Shown: piece after piece, positions 1 to 10,965 of the stretch | Numbering within the stretch: position 1 is the stretch's first letter | Layout: each line of letters starts with the position of its first letter | Origin: Glycine soja | Taxonomy: Eukaryota > Streptophyta > Magnoliopsida > Fabales > Fabaceae | DNA length: 64,000 nucleotides | NCBI RefSeq assembly: GCF_004193775.1 | Contig: NC_041004.1 | Location: 3,486,718-3,550,717, forward strand | Direction: 5' to 3' | Notes under the pieces: model-generated | Seen by the model: the letters and a program-made list of their open reading frames with translations, nothing else | Database searches by the model: none | Told to the model about the DNA's origin: nothing | Translations under genes and position numbers: made by a program

Positions 1-2418
1 TTCAAATGCTTCAAAGAATGGAAAGCACTGATTGAAAAACAAACTAAAAGGAAAGTTAAAAGACTCAGAACTAATAATGGCTTGGAGTTCTGCTCAACAA
101 AATTTAACAAATTTTGCTGAGATGAAGGGATTGCTAGACAGCTCACTGTTAGGAACACTCCTAAGCAAGATGGAGTTCCTGAAAGAATGAACAGAACACT
201 CCTGGAAAGAACAAGATGCCTATTGTCTAATGCTGGTCTCAACAGAAGTTTTTGGGGAGAAGCTATCAATACAGCCTGTTTTCTGATCAATAGAACACCC
301 TCTACTGCTATAGGACTTAAAACCCCTATTGAAATCTGGAATGGCAAAACAGCAAACTACTCAAACCTAAGAGTATTTGGCTGCAATGCTTATTATCATG
401 TCAATGAAGGAAAGTTGGTACCTAGATCAAGAAAGGGTCTGTTCATGGGTTATAGTGATGGGGTGAAAGGCTATAGGATCTGGTCACCATCTGAAAGGAA
501 AGTTCTTCTCAGTAGAGATGTAATTTTAGATTAATCACATCTGTTTCATCCCAAGCTTGAGGTTTCAATTGCTGGAACACAGAGCTGCCACTCTCCTTAA
601 GAAAAGGATGTAGAATCTACAGCCAAAGACTCAGAAAAAGGGGGTCATTCCGAAACATCTCCTGTGGTTCTTCAAGAATGTGAGAAATTAGAAGATTCCA
701 GTGCAAATGAGTCTCATTTGACTGTTGAACCTGATCCTCCACAGCTCAATTCTGGAGTCAATCAGAGACCAAAAAGGGTCACTAAACCTCCTGAAAGATA
801 TGGTTTTGAAGACATGGCTGCCTATGCATTACATGCAGCTGAAGAAATAGATTCAAATGAACCAGCCACTTACCAAGAAGCTATCAATCATCCTGAAGCT
901 GAAAATTGGTTGTTAGCTATGAAAGAGGAAATGGAATCTTTATATAAGAATCAGACCTAGAAACTTGTTGAACTACCTAAAGGAAGGCATGTGGTAGGTT
1001 GCAAGTGGATATACAAGAGGAAACCTGGTCTTTCAGAAAAAGGAAGGGATAAGATACAAGGCTAGGTTAGTTGCCAAGGGATTCAGCAAGAAAGAAGGAG
1101 TAGATTTCAACGAAATCTTTTCACCTGTGGTCAGACATACATCCATCAAGGTTCTGCTTGCTATTGTGGCAAACCAAGATCTGGAACTTGAACAACTTGA
1201 TGTCAAGACTGCTTTTCTCCATGGAAGATTGGAAGAAAATATTCTAATGAAACAGCCTGAAGGGTTTGAAGTTCAAGGAAAAGAAAGGTATGTTTGTCAA
1301 CTACAGAGGTCCTTGTATGGTTTGAAACAATCTCCAAGGCAATGGTACATGAGGTTTGACAGCTTTATCACCAGCCAAGGATTCAAGAGAAGTCTTTATG
1401 ACTGCTGTGTTTATCACAACAAGGTGGAGGATGGATCAATGATCTACTTCTACTCTATGTAGATGACATGCTTATTGCAGCAAAAAACATGTGTGATATA
1501 CAAAATCTGAAGATCTTCCTGAATGGTGAATTTGATATGAAAGACCTAGGGGCTGCAAAGAAAATCTTAGAAATGGAGATCTATAGGGACAGAACTCAGA
1601 AAAGGCTATTTTTGTCTCAAAAGGATTACATTCAAAAGATACTTGTAAGGTTTGGAATGGCTGACTCTAAACCTATCAGCACTCCCCTTTCAGAAAAAGA
1701 AAAGTTGTCTGCTGTGATAAAGGTTCAAGCTCAAGCTAATCAGGACTATATGTCAAAGGTTCCATACTCAAGTGTTGTTGGCAGTCTCATGTATGCCATG
1801 GTCTGCACCAGACCTGACCTTGCTTATGCTGTTAGCATGGTCAGTAGGTTCTTAAACCAACCTCGGAAGGAACATTGGAAGGCTGTGAAGAGAATTTTCA
1901 GATATCTTAAAGGGAGTGCAGATGTAGGTTTGATCTATGGATCTCACTCAGATTGCTACCTCACTGGCTATTCTGATGCAGATTTTGTTGCTGATCTTGT
2001 CAAGAGAAGGTCATTAACAGGGTATGCTTACACCTTTGGTGGCTGCTTGGTGAGTTGGAAGGCAACACTTCAACCTTCTGTTGCCCTCTCAACTACTGAG
2101 GCTGAATATATGGCTCTTACTAAAGCTGCAAAGGAAGGAATTTGGCTGAGAGGTATGATAAATGATCTTGGAATTAATCAAGAATATGCTAACATCTACT
2201 GTGATAGCCTTAGTGTTATATGCTTGGCCAAGGATCAGGTTCATCATGATAGAACCAAGCATATAAATGTTAGATATCACTTCATTCAGTCAGAAAGAAG
2301 AATCAAAGTTCATAAAATCAGCACTCTGCACAATCCTGCTGATATGTTCACAAAGCCAGTTCCAAAGAGCAAGTTTGATCACTGCTTAAGCTTGCTCAAT
2401 GTAGATTGTTGGGGTTAA
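1..2418 (+). pseudogene. Ty1/copia polyprotein relic (integrase, RT, RNase H)
   Basis: Decayed 3' part of a copia gag-pol gene that continues beyond the left edge. Nearly all of it reads in one frame, interrupted by an in-frame TGA (118-120), TAA (535-537, and again near 598) and a TAG (958-960) where a Trp normally stands. Between about 1030 and 1460 the reading moves to frame 2, so there are two compensating frameshifts. Visible motifs are the integrase core end with the glutamate in PERMNRT (about 178-200), RT with LDVKTAFLHG (about 1196-1225), YVDDML (1456-1473), and RNase H with STTEAEY (about 2089-2109) and a PADMFTKP tail near 2337. The second integrase Asp, usually in an SDNGG-type motif, reads N here (RTNNG), so the enzyme would be dead even without the stops. 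The 3' LTR follows at 2482. Not expressed as a functional polyprotein. Confidence 0.93.
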
Positions 2419-2481
2419 AATCATGTGTGTTTGGAGGGTGCAGTTTGTGTTTTATATGGATGTTGGTTCAAGGTGGTGAAT

Positions 2482-2802
2482 TGTTGGGCTGTGAGCAAAA
2501 TCCATAAGGAAGTTTATTCTGTTATTTTTCTTCTGTTTTGTCCTCTGCCTATATAAGGCAAGGATGCCCTGTATTTCAAGGATAGGATAAGTTTGCACTT
2601 GTATACTGCAACCAAAATAAAAGGCTTTCTGTTTTTCCCTTCCGTGGATGTAGCCTTACTCAAGATGAACCACGTAAATCTATTTGTGTGTTCTTTCTCA
2701 TCTCTTTCTCTTTCAATTCTGCTGCAACTTGTGTGTATGATAATTCTGTTCTGCTACATCTACTGTTGCTGTTCTTGTTTGTTCTTCATCATTTCTCTAA
2801 CA
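2482..2802 (+). repeat. 3' LTR of the copia relic
   Basis: The segment starts TGTTGGGC and ends CTAACA, the usual TG...CA form of copia LTRs. It lies just after a purine-rich tract (AAGGTGGTGAAT, 2470-2481) that acts as the polypurine tract in this family. It follows the RNase H stop by about 60 bp. The 5' LTR is outside the window, so identity between the LTRs and the target duplication cannot be tested; the five bases after it are AAAAG. Confidence 0.75.
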
Positions 2803-2820
2803 AAAGATTATTCAAAACAT

Positions 2821-3002
2821 GACTTTTGATTAGTTAATAATTTAAAATTCATATTTTTATAATAAAAAATTTGAAGATTATACGCAAGATGACTCTTGAC
2901 AAGTTAATAATATAAAATTCTTATTTTTAATTATAATAACAAATTTAATGATCGTACGCAAGATGACTCTTGGACTAGTTAATAATATAAAAATCTTCTT
3001 TT
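2821..3002. repeat. Imperfect tandem repeat, about 72-bp unit, 2.5 copies
   Basis: Units begin with GACTCTTGA-like sequence at 2821, 2891 and 2965, continue with AGTTAATAATATAAAATTC and end with TACGCAAGAT. The third is cut short. It directly follows the copia LTR. No coding potential. Confidence 0.7.
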
Positions 3003-3405
3003 CAGAAAACTAATATAAAAATCTTCCAATGAGAAAGAATAAAAACTAAAGTCTTTTATTATTTTTTTTATCTCTTTCTATCTTATTATTCGATTTATTT
3101 CTTTCACTTTTCTCATTTCTGATACAAACAAAAATTTTGTACCGGAGTAATATAATTAATGTATGCATATTAAAAAAACATTTATTGAAAATAAGAAGTT
3201 GACATTTAAAAAAACATAATTAATGTATGCATATTAATATTGACTTTCTTCCAAAAGATATTTTGATTAAAAAAAAATTGCCCCCTACCTTACTGACGTA
3301 GTACGCAACTCCCGATAAGAGATTTTAATAATATAATGACTAGTTCATCTCATTCTCATACTCTGATTGATTATATGATTTACAACTTTTTTCTTCCTCA
3401 TGGTC
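3003..3405. other. AT-rich non-coding spacer
   Basis: No gene, RNA or clear repeat is visible. The segment ends where P450 homology starts. Confidence 0.6.
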
Positions 3406-4062
3406 GCTTCAACTGAAGAATGATCGTTCGCTTTCAATTGATCTTACTTATGATCACATCAAAGGGGTCCTCATGGTACTATCATGTTTCTCTGTTTTAA
3501 TTCCTACTTTCATTCCTCTAATTTTTCTATCTGTTTTAATGACTTTTCATTTTCTTTATGTTACTTTTGTTAACTAATTAATATCTTTACTATATTACTT
3601 GAAAAATGATAAATAGAAAAAATTACTCAAAATAAGGGTAGGATGCGTTGGTAATGCCTTATTTTTTTCATAAAACCTGTTTTTTTTGTTTAATTTGATT
3701 CCTTTAGCATACAATATCGTCTGTTTGTTTTCATATACAAGACCGGTAAATAGGAAGTAGAAAGGGGCAAGTTCATGATGTTAGAAGTAGCAAGTAGATA
3801 TGAGGAAAGGATGGGAGGATGAAGAAAAAGTTTGTGTGGGACCTCAGAAAAACAAAAATCTCTTAATTAATTGGTCTTGGTGGAAATGATGATGGGATCT
3901 AAATCAATTGAAAATAAGAGGTTGTACAGTCCTTTCATTATCGGAAAGGCGTGTTGTAAAATTATTTTCAGTCGTGCTGTTTTGGTTTGTTTTGTGGCAT
4001 TATTCATTGTATCTGTTTGTGGTGAACGCGGTACTTCTGGTGCCTTCTGTTCTTTTGGTCTA

Positions 4063-4121
<59 letters not shown>

Positions 4122-5732
4122 TAAAAAAAAACAATTTTAGGTCGACCAATATAATTAAATAAATGTATTTTAAATTAAATTCATTAATTATTTTCAAGGT
4201 CGTCGTTTGTCTTGATTACACCAATCAATATCTAATTAATATAGGTTATTTAATCTTATTTTAACTGAGGTCAATTAGACATTTTTATCATCAAAATCTT
4301 TCTATCTTCTCTTCTTATCTCCATAAAAAAAAATTAAAAAGTATTTTACAAATAAAAATTTTATTTTTCCATATGCACTATCTGATTTTTTTTACAATTG
4401 AACTATTTTATGTAAGGACAAAATTATATTTATATTCAAAAATATGATTTTATTTCTTTTAATTTATTTATTCAATCAAATTGGTCAAAAGCGCTAGAAA
4501 ATTTTCTTTTCCTCTTAATTCTTTTATTTTTCTCTTAAAATACTCAACATATAAATTTATTTTTTTACTCATTAGTTTTCTCCTTTTTTCTCTACATTTC
4601 TTATTCGAACATATATAGCCTCCAATGGCCTTGTTCGTAGAAAGCTTTTTTATTTTACTTTTATATTTTCTCCTTTTTATTATAAAATATACCTTTTTTA
4701 TTTGTTTCACACACTACTAGAAATTGATTTAAATTTACTGGATGTTAATTATTAAGGTAATAGTGCCACTATACTATGCTGCAATTTTATTGTTTCTGCT
4801 TTCTAGTGAAAGACTAGATAATAATGTAATATTTATATCAAACTTAAGAACCAAAAATGAATAATAAAAAACAAATAAAAAGTATTTTTGTAAATAAATG
4901 ACACGGGATACTTAAGCTAACAAATTTCTTATAGAGCGATTTTTCGCACAAGAGCTTTACATTGGTGTACAGTAACTATAGCTGATTTGATAAGGTACCA
5001 CAGTTGATTTGTACATTATAAAAACAAAACTCTTGCAAAATTTATTTTCCACTAATACTCAAATACTGATTTTCTTTTCAGAACATACTTGCAGCAGGTA
5101 CAGATACCACTGCAGCCACATCAGTTTGGGCTATGACAGCCCTAGTAAAAAACCCTAGAGTAATGAAGAAAGTTCAAGAAGAAGTTAGAAATGTGGGGGG
5201 AACAAAAGATTTCTTAGATGAAGATGATATTCAAAAACTTCCCTATTTCAAGGCAATGATAAAAGAGACGTTGAGATTGCACCTACCAAGTCAACTACTT
5301 ATACCAAGAGAATCAACTGAAGAGTGCATTGTAGATGGCTACCGAATTCCAGCCAAGACAATTGTGTATGTGAATGCTTGGGTTATTCAAAGAGACCCTG
5401 AAGTTTGGAAAAATCCCGAAGAATTTTGTCCTGAAAGATTCTTAGATAGTGCTATAGATTTTCGTGGACAAGATTTCGAATTAATTCCTTTTGGTGCAGG
5501 TCGTAGAATTTGCCCAGGTATACCTATGGCGGCTGTGATATTAGAACTTGTCCTTGCTAATCTTCTGCATTCCTTTGATTGGAAATTGCCGCAAGGGATG
5601 GTAAAGGAAGACATTGATGTTGAAGTATTGCCGGGAATTACCCAACACAAGAAGAATCATCTTTGTCTTCGTGCCAAGACCAGGAGCCATATATTAATGC
5701 TAGAAGGAACCAGTTGTGATGAAAATAATTAG
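3406..5732 (+). pseudogene. 5'-truncated cytochrome P450 (CYP83/CYP71-like), copy A
   Basis: Only the last roughly 70 bp of exon 1 remain (about 3406-3475, ending IKGVLM), then a GT donor at 3476, a 1.6-kb intron, an AG acceptor at 5080-5081 and a complete exon 2 (5082-5732). Exon 2 encodes the I-helix AAGTDTT, the K-helix ExxR (KETLR), PERF and the heme-binding FGAGRRICPG with its Cys ligand. It is free of stops and extends about 10 residues further at the C-terminus than copy C. About 290 N-terminal codons, including the membrane anchor and substrate-recognition sites, are missing; homology stops abruptly near 3406. The exon-1 tail is nearly identical to that of copy C at 29402-29470 (minus strand). 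A microsatellite lies inside the intron. It could still be transcribed from a foreign promoter but cannot give a complete P450. Confidence 0.9.
4061..4122. repeat. (TTA/ATT)n microsatellite in the copy-A intron
   Basis: About 60 bp of TAA repeats turning into TTA repeats, that is a short (TAA)n/(TTA)n junction. Confidence 0.95.
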
Positions 5733-6000
5733 TAATGTATCTTCTTCCATTTAATTTGCTATTTTTTTCTTCCACTTAGTGGAGTTATTAGAACCTTGAC
5801 ATGGGTTTTAATGTCTAAAGCATGATGTTTCTTGATGATCTTGTAATTTTACATCAATGTTGATGAATGTGTACTTATAAAAGCACTTTAACAAGGGAGT
5901 TTTTTTTTTTCTTTTTTCTAGAGTATCGAATTAGTAAGGGAGTATAAATGATGTTATATCTAAGCAAAAATATATTGTGTATAATTGTTGCATACAACAA

Positions 6001-6283
6001 ATGACAGGTTGCTTAACAAGTACTTCCCTTGTGCGAAGTCAAACAAGCTGGAGAAGGATATTATTAACTTTCCTCAATCCTTTCTCGAGTGCTTTCAAGA
6101 TATGCTTTAGAGGTACCCAAATCATGGCTTCCTGAACAACAACTAATCCAAATTTTCTACAGTAGGCTCTCCTATAAAATAAGACAAGCATTGATACTTT
6201 TTATGTGGGAACCATACTAAAGAAATCATTTGACGAGGCCTTTGCTATCATTAAAGATATGGCCTCCAACTGTTACCAGAGGG

Positions 6284-6336
<53 letters not shown>
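6001..6336 (+). pseudogene. Ty3/gypsy (Tat/Athila-like) gag fragment, copy 1
   Basis: Conceptual translation gives gag-like pieces: LLNKYFPCAKSNKLEKDI (from about 6010), then ECFQDML and YPNHGF, and after 6205 KSFDEAFAIIKDMASNCYQ. These match the order of Tat/Athila gag (KYFP..K.NKLR.DI, then PHHG, then EEAYELIEEMA.N.YQ) as I know the family. Stops and a frame change separate the pieces, and a (TA)n run starts straight after the NCYQ motif. No protease or pol follows, so it is an isolated fragment. Confidence 0.65.
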
Positions 6337-6339
<3 letters not shown>

Positions 6340-6737
6340 TTGAGGGCAAGAGCAAGTTTGAAGTACAAAAAGTTGGATGCTATAACAAAAATAGTTAGAT
6401 ACTCTAATGCTGGCACAGTCTTAGTTTATGATTGCAAATCCCCCTCCTCCTTCGATCAGTGTTTGTTGACAGGGCACGAAAATTAAACAAGGATTGTCAA
6501 ATGAGTAATTTCTTTCCTAAGCCAGCTTAGAAGGCCAATTGTGTAGACAATTTCTCTAGAGGCCATAATAACCCCTATTCCCCAAAACCCAATTCCCCTT
6601 CAACATGCATGAGTAGCTCCCCCTCCATGTTTTGGCAACAATTGTCCTTTGAACCTGTGGTGGTTGTCCATTCGAACTTGATGTAAGTTCCATTGGAGCT
6701 TGTAGGCCTATAATCTTCTTTATTAATGAATTCCTTT
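6074..6737 (+). repeat. 0.7-kb direct repeat, copy 1
   Basis: This segment recurs at 8664-9357 with only scattered substitutions; the main difference is the length of the internal (TA)n run (6289-6335 here, about 47 bp, against about 82 bp there). It holds the gag fragment and then about 400 bp with no open frame. It is cut at its right end by the SIRE-like LTR, while copy 2 continues. Confidence 0.93.
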
Positions 6738-6964
6738 ATGTTGGATCAAGTGGCCTCAGAATAATTAAGAAGGGGGTCGGGGTTGAATTAATTATTCCTA
6801 AACCTTTACTAATTAAAAATTTACTCTTCTAAGGCTTTTACTTATGTTGTTAAGAGAATAAGGAGTAGAAGATAAACTTAACCAAAAGTAAAAGCGGAAA
6901 TTAAAATGCACAGCGAAAAGTAAAAGAGTATGGAAGAAGGAGACAAACACACAAGAGTTTTTAT

Positions 6965-7220
6965 ACGGGTTCGACAACAACCCGTGCCTACATCCAGTCC
7001 CCAAGCGACCTGCGGTCCTTGAGATTTCTTTCAACCTTGTAAAAATCCTTTTACAAGCAAAGATCCACAAGGGATGTACCCTCCCTTGTTCTCTTTGAAC
7101 CTAGTGGATGTACCCTCCACTAGAACTGATCCACAAGAGATGTACCCTCTCTTGTTCTCAGTCAACAACCCAAGTAGATGTACCCTCTACTTGTACTACA
7201 AAGGATGTACCCTCCAATGT
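6965..7220. repeat. Hairpin array 1: repeated stem-loops with loop ATGTACCCT
   Basis: Four perfect 7-bp hairpins share the nine-base loop ATGTACCCT but have different stems: ACAAGGG/CCCTTGT (7067-7089), CTAGTGG/CCACTAG (7101-7123), ACAAGAG/CTCTTGT (7133-7155), CAAGTAG/CTACTTG (7171-7193). A fifth at 7198-7220 pairs 5 of 7. Upstream are ACGGGTT/AACCCGT (6965-6985) and a 9-bp stem CTTGTAAAA/TTTTACAAG (7036-7057). They lie inside the LTR. Function unknown. Confidence 0.9.
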
Positions 7221-7226
7221 GTTAAG

Positions 7227-7489
7227 ACAAAGATCTCAGGCGGTTAAACCTTTGATACTTTGTGAATAAGGATACAAAAGAATTCTCAAGTGGTTAGTCC
7301 TTTGAACACTTTTGTATAAGGGAAAAGGAAGAATAAAGAGAATTCTCAGACTGTGTCGTTTTGAATTCTTTGACAAGGGAGAAGGGAAACACAAAAGAAT
7401 TCAGGCGGTTAGTCCTTCGTTCTTTTGGAAAAGGGAGAAGAAAGACACAAAAAGAATTCAGGCGGTTAGTCCTTGGCGAATTCTTTTTG
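7227..7489. repeat. Hairpin array 2: loop with GGCGGTTAGTCCTT core
   Basis: A second series of longer hairpins. Stems are ACAAAGATC/GATaCTTTGT with one bulge (7227-7263), ATACAAAAG/CTTTTGTAT (7272-7317), an AATTC-centred stem (about 7335-7371), CAAAAGAA/TTCTTTTG (7392-7427) and a perfect 12-bp CAAAAAGAATTC/GAATTCTTTTTG (7448-7489). Loops of the first, second, fourth and fifth contain variants of CAGGCGGTTAGTCCTT. These are degenerate tandem units of roughly 60-80 bp. Confidence 0.85.
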
Positions 7490-7865
7490 GCAAAGGGAGA
7501 AGAGATGAAAAGAATGAATAGCACAAGTTTTCAAGGTTTAGAAAACCAGAAAACTTTGGAAAGCTTTTGGCACAAAGAAGAAGAAGAAGTTCAAAGAGAT
7601 TCAAAGATTGAAAAGGATTGTATTGTAAAGGTTGTTCAAGATAATTGAAATGCAAAACAAAGCCTTTGCTTTTATAGACTCTTCATGTCTGGTCAAGAGA
7701 ACCATTAGAAGAATTATGACTTTTAGAAAACCTTAAAACCAATTTGAAAAAGTCAAAAATCATTTGAAGAGTTACATCTTTTTGTCATCACCTTTGTCAT
7801 CATCTTTGTTATCATCAAAATATCTTTGAATCAATCTTGATTCATCATGAAGCTTTGCTTCTACA

Positions 7866-8460
7866 ATCTCCCCCTTTTTGATAATGACAACTTCTGAAAT
7901 CAAGAAATACGCACACACTTTTTCCTAGTCGATCACTCACATAAATTCTCCCCCTTTCTTTTTGAATTTATGCTTCTCTTAAAATTAATTTGATTACTCA
8001 TGTGAGTTCTTGATTTATTCCCTATTTCTCTCCCCCTTAGGCATCAACAAAAAGCCAAAGTGCGTAAAAAATTTGAAGCATTCAAATATAACTAAACATC
8101 CATACACCATTCATGGAAAAATATCAACCAACTCATGAAGCAAGAACCATGAATAGATCAAATATATAAAAACCATAGTCATATAGCATAATTCATAATT
8201 GTTCAGTCATACTAAGCAAATATTAAAAAGAATTAATAAGTGCTCAAATGTCATAAAAACATAGCCAAATACAAGGATTAAAATCATAATATAATAATTA
8301 AACAAGAAAAGAGAAACTTATAGAAATCAAACAAGATAATAAATTATCCTCACATTTAATAGAAGCATATGTGCATAAACAACAAATAAGTCATAAGTCA
8401 TCAAAACATAAATCATTTGTCTAAGACTATATGGTTTTGTGAAGATGTCTACAGGTTGGG
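7866..8460 (-). pseudogene. 3' internal end of the SIRE-like element (PPT and RNase H tail)
   Basis: On the minus strand, 8458-8411 reads QPVDIFTKPYSLRQMI, the conserved C-terminal end of copia RNase H (PVDIFTKPL type). About 500 bp of non-coding sequence then leads to the polypurine tract at 7866-7880 and the LTR. Two further C/T-rich blocks on the plus strand (near 7950 and 8030) look like extra polypurine tracts, which SIRE-type elements often have. Sequence homologous to pol ends at a T-run (8461-8477), so the element is truncated there. Confidence 0.7.
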
Positions 8461-8663
8461 TTTTTTTTTTTTTTTTGTATCTACAAATTTTAAAACACAG
8501 TCACTTTTTTCCTAAGACTAAGTGCTAATTGACTATCAACACTTACCAAGATGAGTTTTTATTAACATAGAAGGTTCTATCATATCAAAATAATTTTATT
8601 TGAAATACCATATAATAATTTTGAAAAGCATAAAAAAATATTTTGAACAATCAATCAAGTAAT

Positions 8664-8869
8664 TCAATCCTTTCTCAAGTGCTTTCAAGATATGCTTTAG
8701 AGGTACCCAAATCATGGCTTCCTGAACAACAACTAATCCAAATTTTCTACAATAGGCTCTCCTAAAAAATAAGACAAGCATTGATGCTTTTTATGTGGGA
8801 ACCATACTAAAGAAATCATTTGACGAGGCCTTTGCTATCATTAAAGATATGGCCTCCAACTGTTACCAG

Positions 8870-8959
<90 letters not shown>

Positions 8960-9357
8960 TTGAGGGCAAGAGCAAGTTTGAATTACAAAAAGTTGGATGC
9001 TATAACAAAAATAGTTAGATACTCTAATGCTGGCACAGTCTTAGTTTATGATTGCAAATCCCCCTCCTCCTTCGATCAGTGTTTGTTGACAGGGCACAAA
9101 AATTAAACAAGGATTGTCAAATGACTAATTTCTTTGCTAAGCCAGCTTAGAAGGCCAATTGTGTAGACAATTTCTCTAGAGTCCATAATAACCCCTATTC
9201 CCCAAAACCCAATTCCCCTTCAACATGCATGAGTAGCTCCCCCTCCATGTTTTGGCAACAATTGTCCTTTGAACCTGCGATGGTTGTCCATTCGAACTTG
9301 ATGTAAGCTCCATTGGAGCTTGTAGGCCTAGGATCTTCTTTATTAATGGATTCCTTT
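8664..9357 (+). repeat. 0.7-kb direct repeat, copy 2, with gag fragment and long (TA)n
   Basis: Near-identical partner of 6074-6737. The gag piece KSFDEAFAIIKDMASNCYQ reads at about 8813-8870 and is followed by (TA)n at 8874-8955. Copy 2 lacks the first ~70 bp of gag seen before copy 1 (6001-6073), so the duplication boundary lies at the TCAATCC near 6074/8664. Confidence 0.93.
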
Positions 9358-10213
9358 GCTTCTTGGAAGATGAATGACAACGGAATGGAGAAGGAAGAGA
9401 TAGAGGAGACGTCACTTCAAGGAGAATATGAGTCTAGAAGAAGCTCACCACCATAGGAGGCCATGAATAAGAGCTTGGAGGAAGAAGGAGATGAATGAAG
9501 GGAGAGGAAGAGAAGAACACGAAATTTTGTGTTCTAAAAGAGCTATGAAATCTGAAGTTTAATTTTCAAATGATCAAAGTTGAAAAAATGCACACACATG
9601 ACATCTATTTATAGCCTAAGTGTCACACAAAATTGGAGGAAATATGAATTTCTATTCAAATTTCACTTGAATTTGAAATTGAATTTGTGGAACCAAAATT
9701 TCACTAATTTTGATTAGTGAATTTTAGCTATGGTTCAGCCCACTAATCCAAGATCAAGTCCAAGATTCTCTACTAGGTGTGCTTAGGTGTCATGAGGCAT
9801 ATAAAGCATGAAAGACATGCACAAAGTGTGACTATATGATGTGGCAATGAGGTGTAGCAAGCAAATGCTCACCTCCCCCTCTAAAATTTAATTGAATTGG
9901 ACTTCTCCCAATTCAATTAAATTTATTTCTAACCAAACACATCAAATATTCACTTAATGCATGTGAAATTACAAAACTATCCCTAATACAAAAACTAGTC
10001 TAGGTGCCCTAAAATACAAGGGATGAAAAATCCTACATTTCTAGGGTACCTTACCTATATTGTGGAGCCCTAAATACAAAGCCAAAAAATAATGAAACTT
10101 TAATCTAATATGTAAAAAGATAAGTGGGCTCATACTTAGCCCATGGGCCCGAAATCTATCATAAGGTTCATGAGAACCCTAGGCCCTTTTCTTGCATCTT
10201 TGGCCCAATTTTG
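9358..10213. repeat. Non-coding retrotransposon-like sequence
   Basis: Continuation of repeat copy 2. A purine-rich stretch with many short GAGGAAG-type runs (9360-9520) passes into AT-rich sequence with an inverted repeat TTAATTGAATTGG/CCAATTCAATTAA (about 9890-9925). No open frame of note. I infer LTR or UTR sequence of a gypsy element, but termini and primer sites are not visible. Confidence 0.4.
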
Positions 10214-10444
10214 TTAGAGTCTTTTATCCAATGTCCTTGTAGGATAGGATTGCATCAGAACTCGCGGTGATTGTTTCTTCAAACTCGCAACGGTTTGACT
10301 CCAGTGAGATGTCATTAACATAGATGGTGGCAAGACGCTCAACCTCAACTTCACTAAACTTGTATGCAAGTGACCGGTGTTGCATATCACCAAATGGAAA
10401 TATAAACCGAAAATAATGTTGACATTGCAAGAGACAATGGACAA
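10214..10444 (-). other. Unidentified possible coding fragment
   Basis: Two overlapping minus-strand frames stay open for 60-76 codons; GC content and codon texture are higher than in the surroundings. The frame starting at 10430 (68 codons) reads like normal protein (VEVERLATIYVND and CEFEETITASSDAILSY). I do not recognise the family. It may be a captured host-gene fragment inside the repeat block, or chance. Confidence 0.25.
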
Positions 10445-10697
10445 TTGATGTATAAGTTCTAAAAGTTAGATGTACATGTTTTGTATGTAGTTGAAGGGGG
10501 TGAGGGAAGTAGGGAGCATAAATTTATGGTATTGGGATGTTGGATGTCCAGAGAGAATGATCTAGAAATCGATTAAAGAGGGATCAATTCTTTTTAAAAT
10601 TGTTTGAATAATTAACTTTTAACAAATAATTAATTATTTACGAAATAATGACTTCTAAAGAAATATTTACTAAATTAGTTTTTTATTTCAAATGATA

Positions 10698-10965
10698 ATA
10701 ACCTTAACCATTGCTATAATAATAGATACAATTAATTTTATAAAATTTTATATTAACTAGCTTTTTTTTAAAAAAATAACCTTAACAATTGTAAAAATAA
10801 GATCTGAGGAAACTTAGTTTTACATAACTTTATACTAGTTATAGCCTTAACCATTACTGAAATAATAACAAACAGATGTAGTTTTATACAATTTTATACT
10901 AGTAAAATTTAATCATAGTTGTAATTAACACATGTAAACTAGTTCTACACAATTTTACACTAATC
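10698..10965. repeat. Degenerate tandem repeat, about 63-78-bp unit, 4 copies
   Basis: Units start near 10698, 10776, 10840 and 10903. Each carries a CCTTAACCATT-like head and a TTTTATACAATTTTATACTAGT-like tail. Strongly diverged copies; no gene. Confidence 0.7.

Larger units (their letters stand above)
6739..7865 (-). mobile_element. LTR of a SIRE/Maximus-like copia element
   Basis: On the plus strand the segment starts TGTTGGATCAAG and ends CTTCTACA; on the minus strand it runs TGTAGAAG...CCAACA. It is bounded at 7866 by a polypurine tract on the minus strand (CAAAAAGGGGGAGAT), which fixes it as the 3' LTR of a minus-strand element. The 1127-bp length and the tract type suggest the SIRE/Maximus lineage (inference). 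Two arrays of short inverted repeats fill 6965-7489. The 5' LTR and most internal sequence are absent. It may instead be called a truncated element. Confidence 0.75.

Noticed and set aside
3871..4140. 89-codon plus-strand frame inside the P450 copy-A intron
   Set aside because: It ends in a poly-Leu/Ile tract made by the TTA microsatellite; no family resemblance.
7294..7655. Overlapping Lys/Arg-rich and Ser/Phe-rich frames in the SIRE-like LTR
   Set aside because: They lie across the hairpin array in both strands; the repeats create the open frames.
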